The translations under genes and the position numbers were made by a program. This document shows, piece by piece, positions 22,582 through 56,400 of a stretch of 64,000 nucleotides of DNA (position 1 is its first letter; each line of letters starts with the position of its first letter). This stretch comes from Nephromyces sp. MM_2019 (taxonomy: Eukaryota > Apicomplexa > Aconoidasida > Nephromycida): NCBI GenBank assembly GCA_015657535.1, contig JADHZB010001612.1, forward strand, positions 56,953-120,952, written 5' to 3'. Under the pieces are notes generated by a model. That model was given only the letters and a program-made list of their open reading frames with translations. It did not search any database and was not told the DNA's origin.

Positions 22582-25500
22582 ATGGGTGACGCAACGAATG
22601 AACTCTCACATAAAGATGGAATGGCTCACGATGGCGCTCGGAAAGGAGCTTCCACGAAGCTAAGAATATTAGGCATTGGTAATCCGCTACTGGATATTAA
22701 TGCCCATGTTCCGATGTCTCTGATAAATAAATACAAATTGGAACTGAATAACATGTTTCTCTGCAGTGAAGAACAGTATCCTATCTATGAAGAAATCCAA
22801 AAAGATTACAGCTGTACGTACAGCCCTGGTGGGGCAACGATGAACTCTATTAGGGTAGCTCAAGCCTTGCTTCAAAAGGTAAATTTTAGTGTTTCTGTTT
22901 GTTTATTGGCACCATGAAACAGTGAAAGGTCCTCCCCCATCTTTGAAGCTATCATTGAGCGCTACACTCTAGGATTTAAGTTTTTGCTTGTTTCAGGGTA
23001 GTTTTATAACTGTTTTCGGGAAAGAATTTAGTTCCTTTGCTACGGAAAGTGAATAGTATTTGCAGCGAAGTTTTTGGGTTCCAGCTCTGTATATGGCTGA
23101 GCAGCTTGATGTTGCTTAGAGCAAGCTATTTAGGCATTGCTTATGGTATGGAAATGTGCTTCTTACAAACTTCAGAAGCAAATGACCAAGTTTGCTGTTT
23201 TGCTCACCTGTTGCTTGAACAGAAAAGTATGCATTGTCAATAAGAGATTTGGTGTGTTGGGTGCCTCTTTCTACGGGCTATTATTTTCTTTGCTGTTAGC
23301 ATTTCTAATAGTAGGGCAAAATAGGGGTATATTCATAGAAATTTGATGGTTACTCTACAACTTTGGAGCGGTTTATTCGCTCCAAAGTTGTAGGGTTTTA
23401 TGCATTTAATTGTTGGACTAGTTGACAGAAAGATGCCCCATTTGTGTAAAGCGCGAAAGATTTGAAGCGTAGATCTCACTCAGTGGGAACGCACGTATTT
23501 GCTGTGTGTTAATGAAGCTTATAATGAACTGTAAAATTTTTCAGCTCTAGTGGTATAAAATTCTAGAAAAATTTAATTTATGGTTGTAGAATAAAATCTT
23601 AACGATAAATTTTCTCGCAAGGCTATTGTTTTTGGTATAAATTTGTATATATCATTTCTTTTTCTTTGTAATTAAACGAAGGAATTAATAGTATACAAAG
23701 GTTTTATCGTGCTCGTTTTTGATTAGAAAAAGGTTGCACTGCTTGTTGAAATATTTGCCCATTCCAAGCCCTGTGAAAATATAATGGCAGGCACTACTCT
23801 AGGATTTTTTGAAAAAAATATTAGGAGTGCATACTGCAATATTCCAGTGTTTTTCAATTTTATGGTGCCCCATAATGCGATATTACAAATGGGTCTATAT
23901 GTCTTTCGCAGTGATTGTTTCGTTGAAAAGTCATAATCTTATTCCTATATCATATTTTGTTACCTTTTATGCTAATATAAGAATTTTTTGCAATTTTGTA
24001 GCTTTTTCTTGCATTTTCAGGAATACGAACTTGGTTTTTCTGGTTCCATTGGCGATGATAAAGAAGGTGGAGTTTTTGAAAATTTGGCGAGCAGCTCAGG
24101 AATTTACACAAATTATAGTATCAGCCAAAAACCAACTGGTGTCTGTGCGGTTCTAATACAGGATGGAGATAAATCTTTGTGCACGAATTTATCCGCTGCT
24201 GTGGATTTTAAATTATCGCATCTTGAAGGCCCATTGTCCGCCGATATAAAGAGAGCTGAAATTGTATATTCAGCGGGATATTTTCTGACTGTTTGTGTAG
24301 AGGTCGGTAAGCTAAGATAATCGATTTACTTAGATCAAGCGCTAAACAAAATCGTTTTATGTGATTCCAACGCTAGTGATAAAACTCTAGGGTGCACGCA
24401 TTATACATGCTACAGTTTAGGTACTAAACTTTGCTTAAGGTAATGTTTTGATCGACTTGATTATATGTAGTCCTTGAAGTACTAATATGTACCTCATATT
24501 TGCTTTTCAAGGCAGTAATTTTCAAATTTTTTTATGAATTTCAACGAAGTCGAGTTTTTTTGGTAGTATTTTGCTTAGTGTTAGGTATTTTGACATTTAC
24601 AGCTATATGTTCTAATGCTATTTTGCGAATTTTCTATGGTAATTTGATGAAGATTGCAAAGAAACTTGCTCCTTGCGGTACCACCTCCCCATGCTTGAGG
24701 TTATTTGTTTACTGAAGCGAGCTAGTCAGGGCGCACAAAAAGTGTGTATATGCCGGCATATAAGTGCTAATTTGAAAATGCCGTGGCTGGCAGATAATAT
24801 GGGATACTTTACCTCCTGAAAAAACGTGGCACTTGTCCTGAATACAAATTTATACAATTGCTGAGCCTTAATTTGCTCTTCAAGTGGTTTATAATATCCA
24901 GGGAATGCGTTTATGTGGAAAAATGTGCGCGGAACAAAATTCAGCATATGCGATAAATTTGTCAGCTGTCTTTATAGTGCAGAACTTTTTGGAACAACTG
25001 GAATCGGTTAGTTAATAAAGTGAACAGTTTAATTTTGTGGGTGTGTAAATTTGGATGTACATTTTTCAGTCATTGTGTTGTTGCTGTTAAGTCAGCGTTA
25101 GAATAATAAATATTGTCATTACCGGATATATTTTCGCACTTATTTATCGGTATGTTCTAGGCTTTTAAAAATTTGTAATCGCGGTGCTCCTTGTTTTGTT
25201 AAAAGATCGCTTGCTCGAGTGTATCTGGTAATGAATATAGTGAATATGCCTGCATACAAAAATTAGGCCAATTTCACGATAAAAGTACCTTTTTTCGGAA
25301 AATTTGGACCTCTTTCTTGTAGGTTTTTCCCTACGCTGATTACATTTTTGGAAATGAAGCAGAATTCAGAGAGTATTTAAAAGTAAAAGGGATTGATCAC
25401 CAAAACTTGGAGGCTAGTGCCACGTATATCTTGAGTCTGCCGAAGGTCAACGCTTTACGAACTCGTACGGTTGTTATAACTCAGGGCTCCGCCGCTACTT

Positions 25501-26518
25501 TGGTGTTTACTGGGAAGTAAGTTTAATTTTTTTAAAGTATCTACCTCATGATTTAAGTACGAAGTGTGTATAATATCCTTTATCCCGATACCCATTGCAA
25601 AGTTATAGAGTTGTACTTTTGCCAAGTGCTTTTGATATGGAAGCTAGCTGTCTATTTTTTGTGTGCTATTTGGTGGTACCCTTTGCGTAATCTAAGCAAT
25701 AAAATTATGTTCGTAGGATTCACTGAAATTTTGATAGGAGTTGGAAATTTAAAAGGGTTAATAGGTTGTATCGATCTAGATACACGTTTAGCCTCGTGAA
25801 TACGTGCATTTTACGCGAGTAAAAACTTCAAGTTTTTATCATAGATACTGCGAATGTATTTTTTTCCTGCTGCAATTTTTGCTATATTTGTGTATCAAGC
25901 CTTTAACTAAGGAATGAATAGATATTTTTGAAGTAAGGAGAGGATTAGACACCATGAATTTTCTTATTTGCCATGTTCTAGCATATTTTTTGATGAAATA
26001 TTTCTTTTTCTTCCATGTGATTCCTAGGGGTTAGATGTATCCCGCTTATGCCTGAAAAAAGTTTATACGTAGTATTATTTCAGCCTAAAAAGCTGGTAAA
26101 TTGTTTATAGTGAAGATATAGCTGGTAGGGAGCTATATTTTACATGCTTTTAAGCTGTTTTGGCCTTTAATGATGCTTGCTGTAGCTGAAGCTTTTGCCT
26201 CATTCACACCCCAATAATTATGAATGTGCTATAAATTTTTGGTATTTTTTCTCTTCCGAAGTCCAATAAAAAAACTGAGGGTTTTTGTTTCGCAGACCAG
26301 GTGAAAAGCTCTCAAAACATGAGTTTCCGGTGGAAAAAATTCCTGTTGAGGAAATAGTTGATGTTAACGGTGCCGGTGATGCTTTCGTGGGAGGGTATCT
26401 AGCGGCCCTTTCCATGGAGAAAAGCTTGGAGGAATGCGTAAAAATAGGAACTTATGCTGCTTCCAATGTACTGAGACATGATTCGTGCTCGTTTGATTTC
26501 GCTGGATTCAAATTTTAA
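22582..26518 (+). CDS. AK: Adenosine kinase, 5 exons
   Basis: Exons: 22582-22878, 24021-24302, 24902-25006, 25323-25516 and 26296-26518, in phase, giving 366 residues. It is a PfkB/ribokinase-fold enzyme that phosphorylates adenosine to AMP with ATP in purine salvage, in the cytosol. Visible landmarks are GIGNPLLDI near the N-terminus, SPGGATMNSIRVAQ (nucleoside site), GSIGDD, PTGVCAVLI, NLSAAVDF, AGYFLTV, INLSAVFI, YADYIFGNEAEF, VVITQGS and the PfkB signature VDVNGAGDAFVGGYLAAL with the catalytic base Asp321. The length matches coccidian and animal adenosine kinases (about 345-365). Apicomplexans cannot make purines de novo, so salvage of this kind would matter to them; this is general knowledge. 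The donor of intron 2 (GAG/GTCGGT) is weak, and a stronger GTAAGC lies 4 nt downstream out of frame. Intron 1 holds a perfect 16-bp hairpin. Confidence 0.95.
23355..23393 (+). repeat. Perfect 16-bp hairpin, 7-nt loop, in AK intron 1
   Basis: Arm 1 (CTACAACTTTGGAGCG) is at 23355-23370, the loop GTTTATT at 23371-23377 and the exact reverse complement at 23378-23393. It is in the sense strand of the first intron of adenosine kinase, so it would fold in the pre-mRNA. It could be a tiny inverted-repeat element, a small-RNA source or a splicing element. No evidence picks between these. Confidence 0.75.
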
Positions 26519-29509
26519 GGCGTACTATCTACGAAGGCAGAATTTTGGAGATATGCAAATAATACCATCGAGCAAGCTGCTACGATTTCTTATGGCTGTC
26601 TAAAGCTATTACAAAAAATCTATTTGGTATATAATGATCACCTTCATTTTTGCGGTTATAATATAAGCTAACTGCTTTTTGGGTATCTCCAAAATGAATG
26701 TAAAACAGCATGAGTATAGCTCTATTTCAGTGCTGCAATAATTAAGACATGATCGCGATTCATTTTTCTTGCTGCTTAGTGGTTTGTAGATATTCCTTTT
26801 TGGCTGGAAGACTAGCTCACAGAAACATCTCTAAGCGATTTTTTGGTTACCGGCTAGTTTCCCTTCTCAATAATTTCGATGACCTTGCTTATAGCATCTC
26901 CGTGATTAACTTAATTATAGTGAATTCCGCGGCGTTTTAGCTCGTTTATCATTAAGCTCCTAATGAATTTAATCTCTTAATGTGGGGATGCTACACCTAA
27001 TGAGTAGAAAACGATGTGATTATGACTCACCATGATAGATCATGCGTGCTGCAAACCCGAGGTCATAATGCTCCATAATTACGAAAAGACTGAGTTTCTT
27101 GTTGGAATAAATATTGAGCAAGGTTTTTTGAACGAGTTGTCCCATTCTTTCTAGAGTTTTTATTGACATTGCAACGCAATGATGATATATACTTGAGGGT
27201 TGATACTATTGAACTAGAAGTGCAAATCGTTGCTTTTCATTGCAGTACGGAAATATGTGCGTATAATGTGCTTTAAGGAATGTTTAATGTCTTTTGATGT
27301 TCCTGTGCAAGAATGCAGCTCTGTTTGACTATGATAGCATCAGCGTTCGTCTCGTCGAGCCCGCTCAATATCCAGGATAATAATTTTTTTCACGTGGTTC
27401 AGGTAACAGTGGGCCTTTTTTGTGCATGTTTGCTTTATTAAGGATTGCATCTCCTTTTTATAGTTTTTGATGCACTTTTAGATGCGCATTTAAGATTGAA
27501 ATATAGACTAATAGCTTTTAGAATGCTTGTAAATTATAGATGTCTTTTTTTTCTTGAATCTCATGTTTTCGTTCCATCAATTTCGGTAGCTTGTTGACAC
27601 GATGCAATGGGTATTGCAGGTTTGCAGAGTTTTTGTCATTTTGTGGATTTGGGAAGTTTGATTTTCCTTAGGAAGGATGGAGGAGGTAGATTAATACTCA
27701 GGATTCCAATATAGCCTGAGTTCTTTTGTAGGTCCAGATTTGTAAAACCCAAAGGGTTGGTGCTTGAAATTGCAGGTAATATCAGCATTAGCGAAGTAAT
27801 TTGCGAATGCTGTGAGTCTTTTGTTTTGGTATTAATGACAGCGTGTGCTAGTGCTTTGACACTATATACGTTTGGAAAAAAGGATTACTTGTGGTCGCGG
27901 GGAAGCAGCTAAAGGAATTATCACAGTTGTTGTTTTAGCTTTTTTGAGTCCTCGGTTTGAACTTTGAAGCGAAAAAAATGTTTCTTCTGATTGAGAGTCG
28001 CTCTTTCCTGCGGCTGGCTCTAAACTCTTACTTCACTCAAAAACTGAAGTCTCAGAATGCACTTCCCTTCCAAATGCTCTTTGATATCTTTGGGCTTTTG
28101 CAATTTGTTGAAATGATAATGGCCGGGATCCTTGCTGCCCTTTTTCGCTGGAGTGGCATGAAGAATGTATACACTTTCAACTACTATGCTACTAATGAGT
28201 AGGTGTTGTACTCGATGCAATTTTTGACTTAGTCTCGCTGGATACGCACCATGGATCGCCAATTTCCAGTGGTAGAATTGTATTTTAAGATATTTATCGC
28301 AGATGTTTATAGATTCACTGAGTACGAGATGCTTGGCGATATGGCGGGGCTTCTATGCTGTAAGTGTAGGGCGGGAATAACACACTTTTCAAAATAATAA
28401 TTATATAAATAATGTCTGCAGCAACTTATAGTTTATTATTGATTATTGATAATCTACAGTTTAATATCCAAGGAGCTCCCTCCATCAACTTTTCGTGCGG
28501 GCTCTCTAATCTCCTTAGCAGAATACCTGCTTTTGCATTAATAGCACAACTTTTCACGATCATCCCGGCTGGTAGCTTGACTGAAGACCACTAAGGATAT
28601 TCGCTGTTTAAATATTGGAAACAAAGCATCTTTCAACGAAATTTAGCCGCCGTTATACCCTATACTAAAATAGTGGGTCCTACGCTGGAAATGGTGTACC
28701 TGCTGCAACTTTTCTACTCTGACATTGTATATTCAAGTCATGTTGGTTCAGTGCAGTCTGGATTAATTTAGTATTCGTGGAGTTCAGCGTCTAGTTCCGT
28801 TTATATCTTACATTAAATCTACCTCTTGATGTGGTTTTCTTCTTCTTCTTCGTAGCTGTTTAGCAGCCGAGCATGGGCTCAGCTTATGGTGTGCCGCCGC
28901 ATCATCCATTCCATGAGTCCAATAAACAGTTGAATTTATGCGGCGTGCAGCGGTACAAGTATTGTTTTGAACATCAAAAATTGCCATCCACTATCTAGGC
29001 ACATTTTACGATGTTTATTTGGTGTTATAATGCACGCACTTTTTTTTCCACGAATGCAAGCAATATAATTTGTTAGTGAAAAGTGGAGTAAGTAATTGCG
29101 TGGGCTAGCACAGAATCCGTAAATTTTCCTTCTTTTAACGTTAGCTGCTGCTTTACAACGGTCATGTACGTGCAAGTTCTACTCAGCAGGTTAGCGAAAT
29201 ATGGGCTAAAAGCCAGGCTATCCGCATCAAATTAAATTGATTGTAATCATACGACGAATGCTTCAAGTAGTACTTCCTCGATCACCTTGGATATGGAGTA
29301 AAGTGATAATTTTAGTAACTCGTCGTTTTTCCAACAATATGCAGGAAAATACCACATTCATAAATTTCAGTACATTAACCCATTACTTTTATTCCAGAGT
29401 ATAGCAGTAAGATGCGTATTTATGGAAATAAAAAATAGCACGTTGTTAAAGGGCATTAGCCATTTGTGTGCGCTCTGCCAGAAGGAAATTTCACAACCCA
29501 TGACCGCAC

Positions 29510-29598
29510 TTGGTTACTCAGGCAAACTAACAAGTCTACGCTCGCTTACTCAGGCAAACTAGGAAGACGACACTCACTCGCTCAGGCAAGCTAGGAAA
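29510..29598. repeat. Short tandem repeat, about 32-bp unit, three copies
   Basis: The core CTCAGGCAAACTAGGA-like unit recurs near 29517, 29549 and 29581, spaced 32 bp, with one or two differences per copy. It lies in the non-coding stretch before the helicase gene. Confidence 0.6.
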
Positions 29599-30453
29599 TT
29601 TATCTGTAGAAAAATGGGCGATGCAAGCGCTGCTGCTGTTACTTACGACTTCCTCTAGCAGAGACGTTCGGTAATACACTTGGGACAGTCCAAATTATCG
29701 GCGTAGAAATTAGTAGTGTGCCGAGTGTGCATGAATGGAGGCTGACTACAGTGTAACAACAGAAGATGACTCACGGAAAAATACTGGAAAGCAAGAGCTG
29801 TCCTTTAGTAGTCTGTTCCATGACTGGTGCGCTGATACATCGCACACTATTATCGGGTTATACGATGTTTCCACTTAGACAGATACCACAAGTAAAATGC
29901 TTGCTTTGCTGAGTTACCATTACTAGACAAGGTTTAAGTCTTCGTTACCACTTTTTACGCAACCCTGTGACGAGTTTTAAGACTTTTTAAGTATGATGCG
30001 ACGAAAATCGGAAAATTGATGTAAGAAGCTTCAGGGTACCAAATATTGAACCCTTCAAACACCATCGCAGTGTGATTCAATACTAGCGACTGATTTGTCT
30101 TTTTTGCTCAACATGAATGCAATCCTCACCAAGGTTTGCGTGTTGTGAACAGCCTTAAAATATGCCTTTGCGCATCAATTTTCCTGGCAAAATAGTTCTG
30201 TGCAAAAGTAACCGAAAGCGATAGCGCAGCATCCTATAAGTTGCATAGTCGATGAAATTGTGCAACTACGACTAGTACCACTGTTTTTGTAGTGCTCGCC
30301 GTGCTGCTGGCCGCCAGATTGCCCGGTGTCTATTGTCGCGTTCAAATGTGGGGTTTATAAACAGCACCTCTCAAGGGGCGGTTTAGGTAAATTTTACCTT
30401 CTCAGAGGGCCGACGAGCTACCCATTGAGCTTTCATGCCAAACTATCGACGAA

Positions 30454-30588
30454 CCTTAATTAGCTCAAAACTACTAGTATCTCAAAACAATCAGCAAGCC
30501 TTGATTACTTGCTCAAGATTACTAGTAGCTTGAAGCAATCAACAAGCCTTGATTTCTTCAAGGTTGCTAGTAGCTCAAAGCTCCGCAA
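30454..30588. repeat. Degenerate tandem repeat, about 47-bp unit, three copies
   Basis: Units begin with CCTTAATT or CCTTGATT at about 30454, 30499 and 30547. Each contains an ACTAGTA- or GCTAGTAG-like core, and most copies end near CAATCA(G/A)CAAG. Copies differ at many positions, suggesting an old duplication. Confidence 0.55.
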
Positions 30589-31946
30589 ACATGACTTGAC
30601 CCAGCCTTCATAATGACTTTCGTTTTCCTATTCGAGCGATGATGAAAAGGACCACTTACCCGACAAGTCTAGTTTTTGAGTAGCTTCTTTCAATTAAAAT
30701 ATCACTTTTAGCACGGAGCAGTACTAATGCTGCTGCGGAATTTTGAAGTTTACCTCTGCAACATTCCATGGTACACTTTAAAGGACTACCACGTATGCTT
30801 GGGGCTCCGCAAGAAGTGAAGATGCACGGGGAATTGTATTCAGCTTAGCGAATAGTTTTGAAATTGCCCCAATTTTTTTTCTGGTTCATACTCAGTAGCA
30901 GAAGTGAATATTTCTTCCTCATTTTAAGAGATTCAACTTTTGGTACTGATGGGGATGTTCATCTATACGAGCAATATCACGCGTTTATTATTGGATGGAT
31001 GGCTAATATGGGCCTGCTAAATCAGCCTTCTAGAATATAGCTCAAGTTGGTAACTGTTCTTCGGCTATTGCATAAAAATAAACTTATTCTCTGCCCCTAA
31101 CTATATAGGATGCGGCCCTGCTCGAATTATTGAAGATGATAAAACTGGAGGAAAGCGAGGGGTAGAGCAGGTATTCAGAATACACTCTTGAAGTGTTTTC
31201 TTCCTCTGATTGGGCGAGTTGCTGCTATAGAGGATTTTTCAGCTGATTTGGAAAGATAATTTTTCTAACATTTGTTTGCTTCCTCATACGAGCTTTGTCA
31301 AATTTTGATGATCCCTTGTTTAGTCTTGAAGTTTCAGCAATGCGAGCATTTTCGGTTGGAAAAGTAACCTGGTGAGGGATGAGAGGATTTCCGCTGGTTG
31401 TTGCAGTTCTATATATTGTATAAATTCTGTACTAGGGATGATCCACAACTCATTCTCTTAGGTATGTTTTAGTGAAGGCACTGAATTGTAGTGCGTGTCG
31501 AATAATTTTACGTTTGAACCGATGATGGGCGATCAAAGAAAATTGAATGAATTAATTAGCATTATTTCTTCAATCTTCCATCTCTTAAAGCAGCAGGTTT
31601 AGGGCTAAACGGTATTAATTAGCGTGAAATATAGATGTGATGGTATGATTTTAAACTTTGTGCAACGGCCGCTAGTGTATTTCTGATGCTAAACTTCCTC
31701 GTGGAAGGACCGGATTAGATTTGCGAGCACTTGGTGGGTGATTATTTCGTTATTTGAATATCTTTTAGCACTGCAAACCCTTCCCATGTGGAAGGCCACC
31801 CTTACTTGATAATATGGTAAGCTTTCGAAGGCGCTGTTGCCTCCCCTACATATTTTTTGAAAATGAGTTCTGAATTTTCTCAAAATTGTGTTATTATGCA
31901 TCTCAATGATGATGATTTGCTTTGCTAAATTGGCTTCAATGCGCAG

Positions 31947-53460
<21,514 letters not shown>

Positions 53461-56400
53461 TTTTTTCCTGAGTGAGTGAAGTCGAGCCGTTCTTCTGATG
53501 CTTATGTTATCGCCTTAAGATATATTCTTTTCAGTATCTTCAATGTTATTTTGGTCATATATATCCCACGTAAGAGCGCTTTGCAACATATTCGAGCGAG
53601 TGTTTATACCACATGTATGCTTGTAGTGAGCAGAATACCTGTGTTTCATCATTTTGCATATACTGAGATGAATCCGTCACTTTTATGATGCTGTGATTTT
53701 TGTGTGCGATAAAAGTGTTATTTCGTAGGATTTGTTTTCGTTTAGCTGCTTCTTAAATGGAGTGAAAAGACAACTTTCAAGCCTAAAAAAAAGAGACTTT
53801 ATTAGTAGAGTTTCTGAACTAGCAGTTGTTTATCATACTCGCTTGTCGAATTTAATAACATTTTAGGCAGTTTCATTTTTTTCCCAAAAGTACAGGTGTG
53901 CTTCTGTCATCTTATTCTTCCGATTAAAATTTCAATCTTCTCCTTATTTTGCATCAAAATTTAAATTTATGAAACCTCTCACTTATTCCAGCCTCATGAT
54001 ATGCTTTGCTTAAGCTTCTAAAGGTTTTCAGTGTTGTACTTTGCTTTTTTTGCATTGTGATACTGGTCTAGTACTATAAAATAAGAGTGGTTTACTGTGT
54101 GTGTGTTTACCTATGATAATAGATGTTTTTCTATATTAGGTACTGCACAATATCCACATAGGCTTGGCTGTTTCTACTTGTCATGAAGTGGAGAAGAGAC
54201 AGCGCAGATACCAATTTAGCATTGGCGTTTCTCCTATGTTTGCTAGTATTCAACTTTTTGATAGCCCCATCTTCTGCAAGAGGGATAGTAGCAATTTTTC
54301 AGAAAACATCACTTTCTCTGCTATTCTTATATTTATTTTTTTTGGGTGCTTTAGGCTCGTGATTATTATATCTTTATATTTTGACGAATTGGAAGCACCA
54401 ATTAAACTGTTTATTTGTAGCATCCTCAAGAGTGAAACTAGACTTGATTGGTGGAAAAACATGGAATTCTTCTATTTTCTTTATAGTGCTAACTCTTGTG
54501 AAATATCGCTTTTTTTCAACTGTTTTAAAAGTGTTAGAAGGGTTTCCATGTATGAACGGTTTTTTACTATCAAAACAAGCCTCTTGGTTTAGAGCGAAAA
54601 GCAAAATAATTTTGTCTCTCGCCTGTATAGTACATGCTGTAGAGGTAGTAAAACCTATCTATTTTTTATCCTAGAGAAAACTTTTTTGCTTACTTCTTTC
54701 ATTGACTATCACACACTGTGAAAACACAACATGGTACAGCTGAGAGTCGCTCGAGAATAGCTTCTGATTTTTTTTCATAACCGAGAATACTCTGTATAAT
54801 ATTTGTTTATTAATGCTAATGCGATACAAAAATTTCATGTGCATCTTCAGACGCTCCTTGTCACTGATTTGGAAACAGGATCCTCAATTTTTATTGTCGG
54901 ATTATTTGCAATTACTCACCCTTGAGGATTATAACAGCAGTAGAAAAGTTCAGAAAATGTGGCCTTTAACTTGAAGTCCGTCGAATTTTCCCGTTCTTTT
55001 GTAGTTTTTATTTATTGCGTAGTCACCCGCAATTTGATGTTATTATAGGCGATTTTCAGCTTTACGTAGATATAGCAGTTATCGGGAAAGTATCCCTTGT
55101 TGCAGTCCTAAAGACAACTTTTTAGTATCAGTAAACCTCTGTTGAAACTCACGAACACTAGCACACACAGAGAGAAGACAATAGTAGTAAGAATCCCAGA
55201 TCATGAAATTGCTCTAAAATAATTTAAACTGAGTAAATTCCCTACCCTACACCAACATGTGCTCTAAAATGATTGTAGTTGAGCAAATTCCATAAATGAC
55301 CATGAGACTTATTCTTCTTTTAAACTAGGCAACCAGGAGGTTACTTTATCGAAAAGCGTTTGATTCTGCGCTAACAACATGACTGAGTACCAAAACTAAT
55401 TCTTTATTTACAGTTGCATGTTTTTTTATTCAAAAATCATCTTGTTCACGTAAAAATGTGCAACGTCAAATACGTAGCCTGCCAGTTTTAAACTACGCAA
55501 GACACATTTTACCTTGTTTTTCCCGGGCTGCATTGTTTTTTGTGTGCGCGAGAACCCGCAGATTCACCAAGGTGAGTGCCGTGAGACAGCCGAAATGAGT
55601 AGCAACTCACCAATACTTGAAGGAAACGCTCCGCTTGGGAGCTATGAAGCGTTCACCTAATAAATTTGTGTTCATTGCTAAGTTTTCCTATCCGTAGCGC
55701 CTTATGGATACTATGCTTCGAACCACCCGAATACTTTGATAAGCTGCTTTAAAGAACACCGCGGAGTGTAGGCGCAACCAATGCAATAGTTCCGTTGGTA
55801 CTGGGTAGGTTTTTTCTGGGAAGCTGAAGGGCAGTGAACACGAAGAACCTCTGCATACCAGTTTAGGACCAATTTAAATACTTGCAAAAGCATTTAGGCA
55901 GCAGTACTATCATCTTTTGAGCGCTTATTCTCAACGAAATGCAGTTTTTATTTACCCAGGATGACGCAGTCTAGTATATACGCGCAAGGTGATAAGTCAC
56001 GTGATTGATTGAAAATCTATCCATTCCCCGATTATTCGCCGCAATCCATCTACGAGAGAAGCGAACGAATTTTTTCGCAAATGTAGCTAGAGGCATCTCA
56101 CGATAATGGTTACCTTCCGCCGGTGTAATCATTTGGTTTTTGAAACAGTTGGACTGCCGGTTAAAGCTGAGTTTTTCTCCCGGAGTGATTCGATATTGCC
56201 AGTCAGTGTGCTTTCAAAAAAATGTAGATAATATAAAAACTATTATTTTAAAAAGTATATTTATAAGTCAAAGCATTATGCTTTCATATTAATGCTGCTA
56301 GCAAATATATTAGAGTACGACCACCGTATAACGGGTACTTGTTTCTTGAACCTGCGCTGGTGTGGTCATTACTAGAATTAAAAGCTGTCTTTAGGGAGCT

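Larger units (their letters stand above)
26519..31946. other. Long stretch without a clear gene
   Basis: This lies between the adenosine kinase stop and the first helicase exon I can support. Open frames are short and not protein-like. Two families of short degenerate tandem repeats occur at 29510-29598 and 30454-30588. The 3' part should hold the promoter and missing first exon or exons of the DHX37-like helicase. The best candidate is about 31111-31160, a less AT-rich patch after an acceptor-like TATATAG, open in two frames with donors at its end. It cannot be proved from sequence alone. Confidence 0.45.

Noticed and set aside
22997..23056. Open stretch after TTTCAG reading GSFITVFGKEF in adenosine kinase intron 1
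   Set aside because: It is acceptor-preceded and vaguely similar to the kinase strand, but the exon at 24021 (EYELGFSGSIGDD) supplies that strand and joins directly in phase with exon 1.
24500..24715. 71-residue plus-strand frame inside adenosine kinase intron 2
   Set aside because: It does not match adenosine kinase at this point. The correct exon is at 24902-25006, with INLSAVFI.
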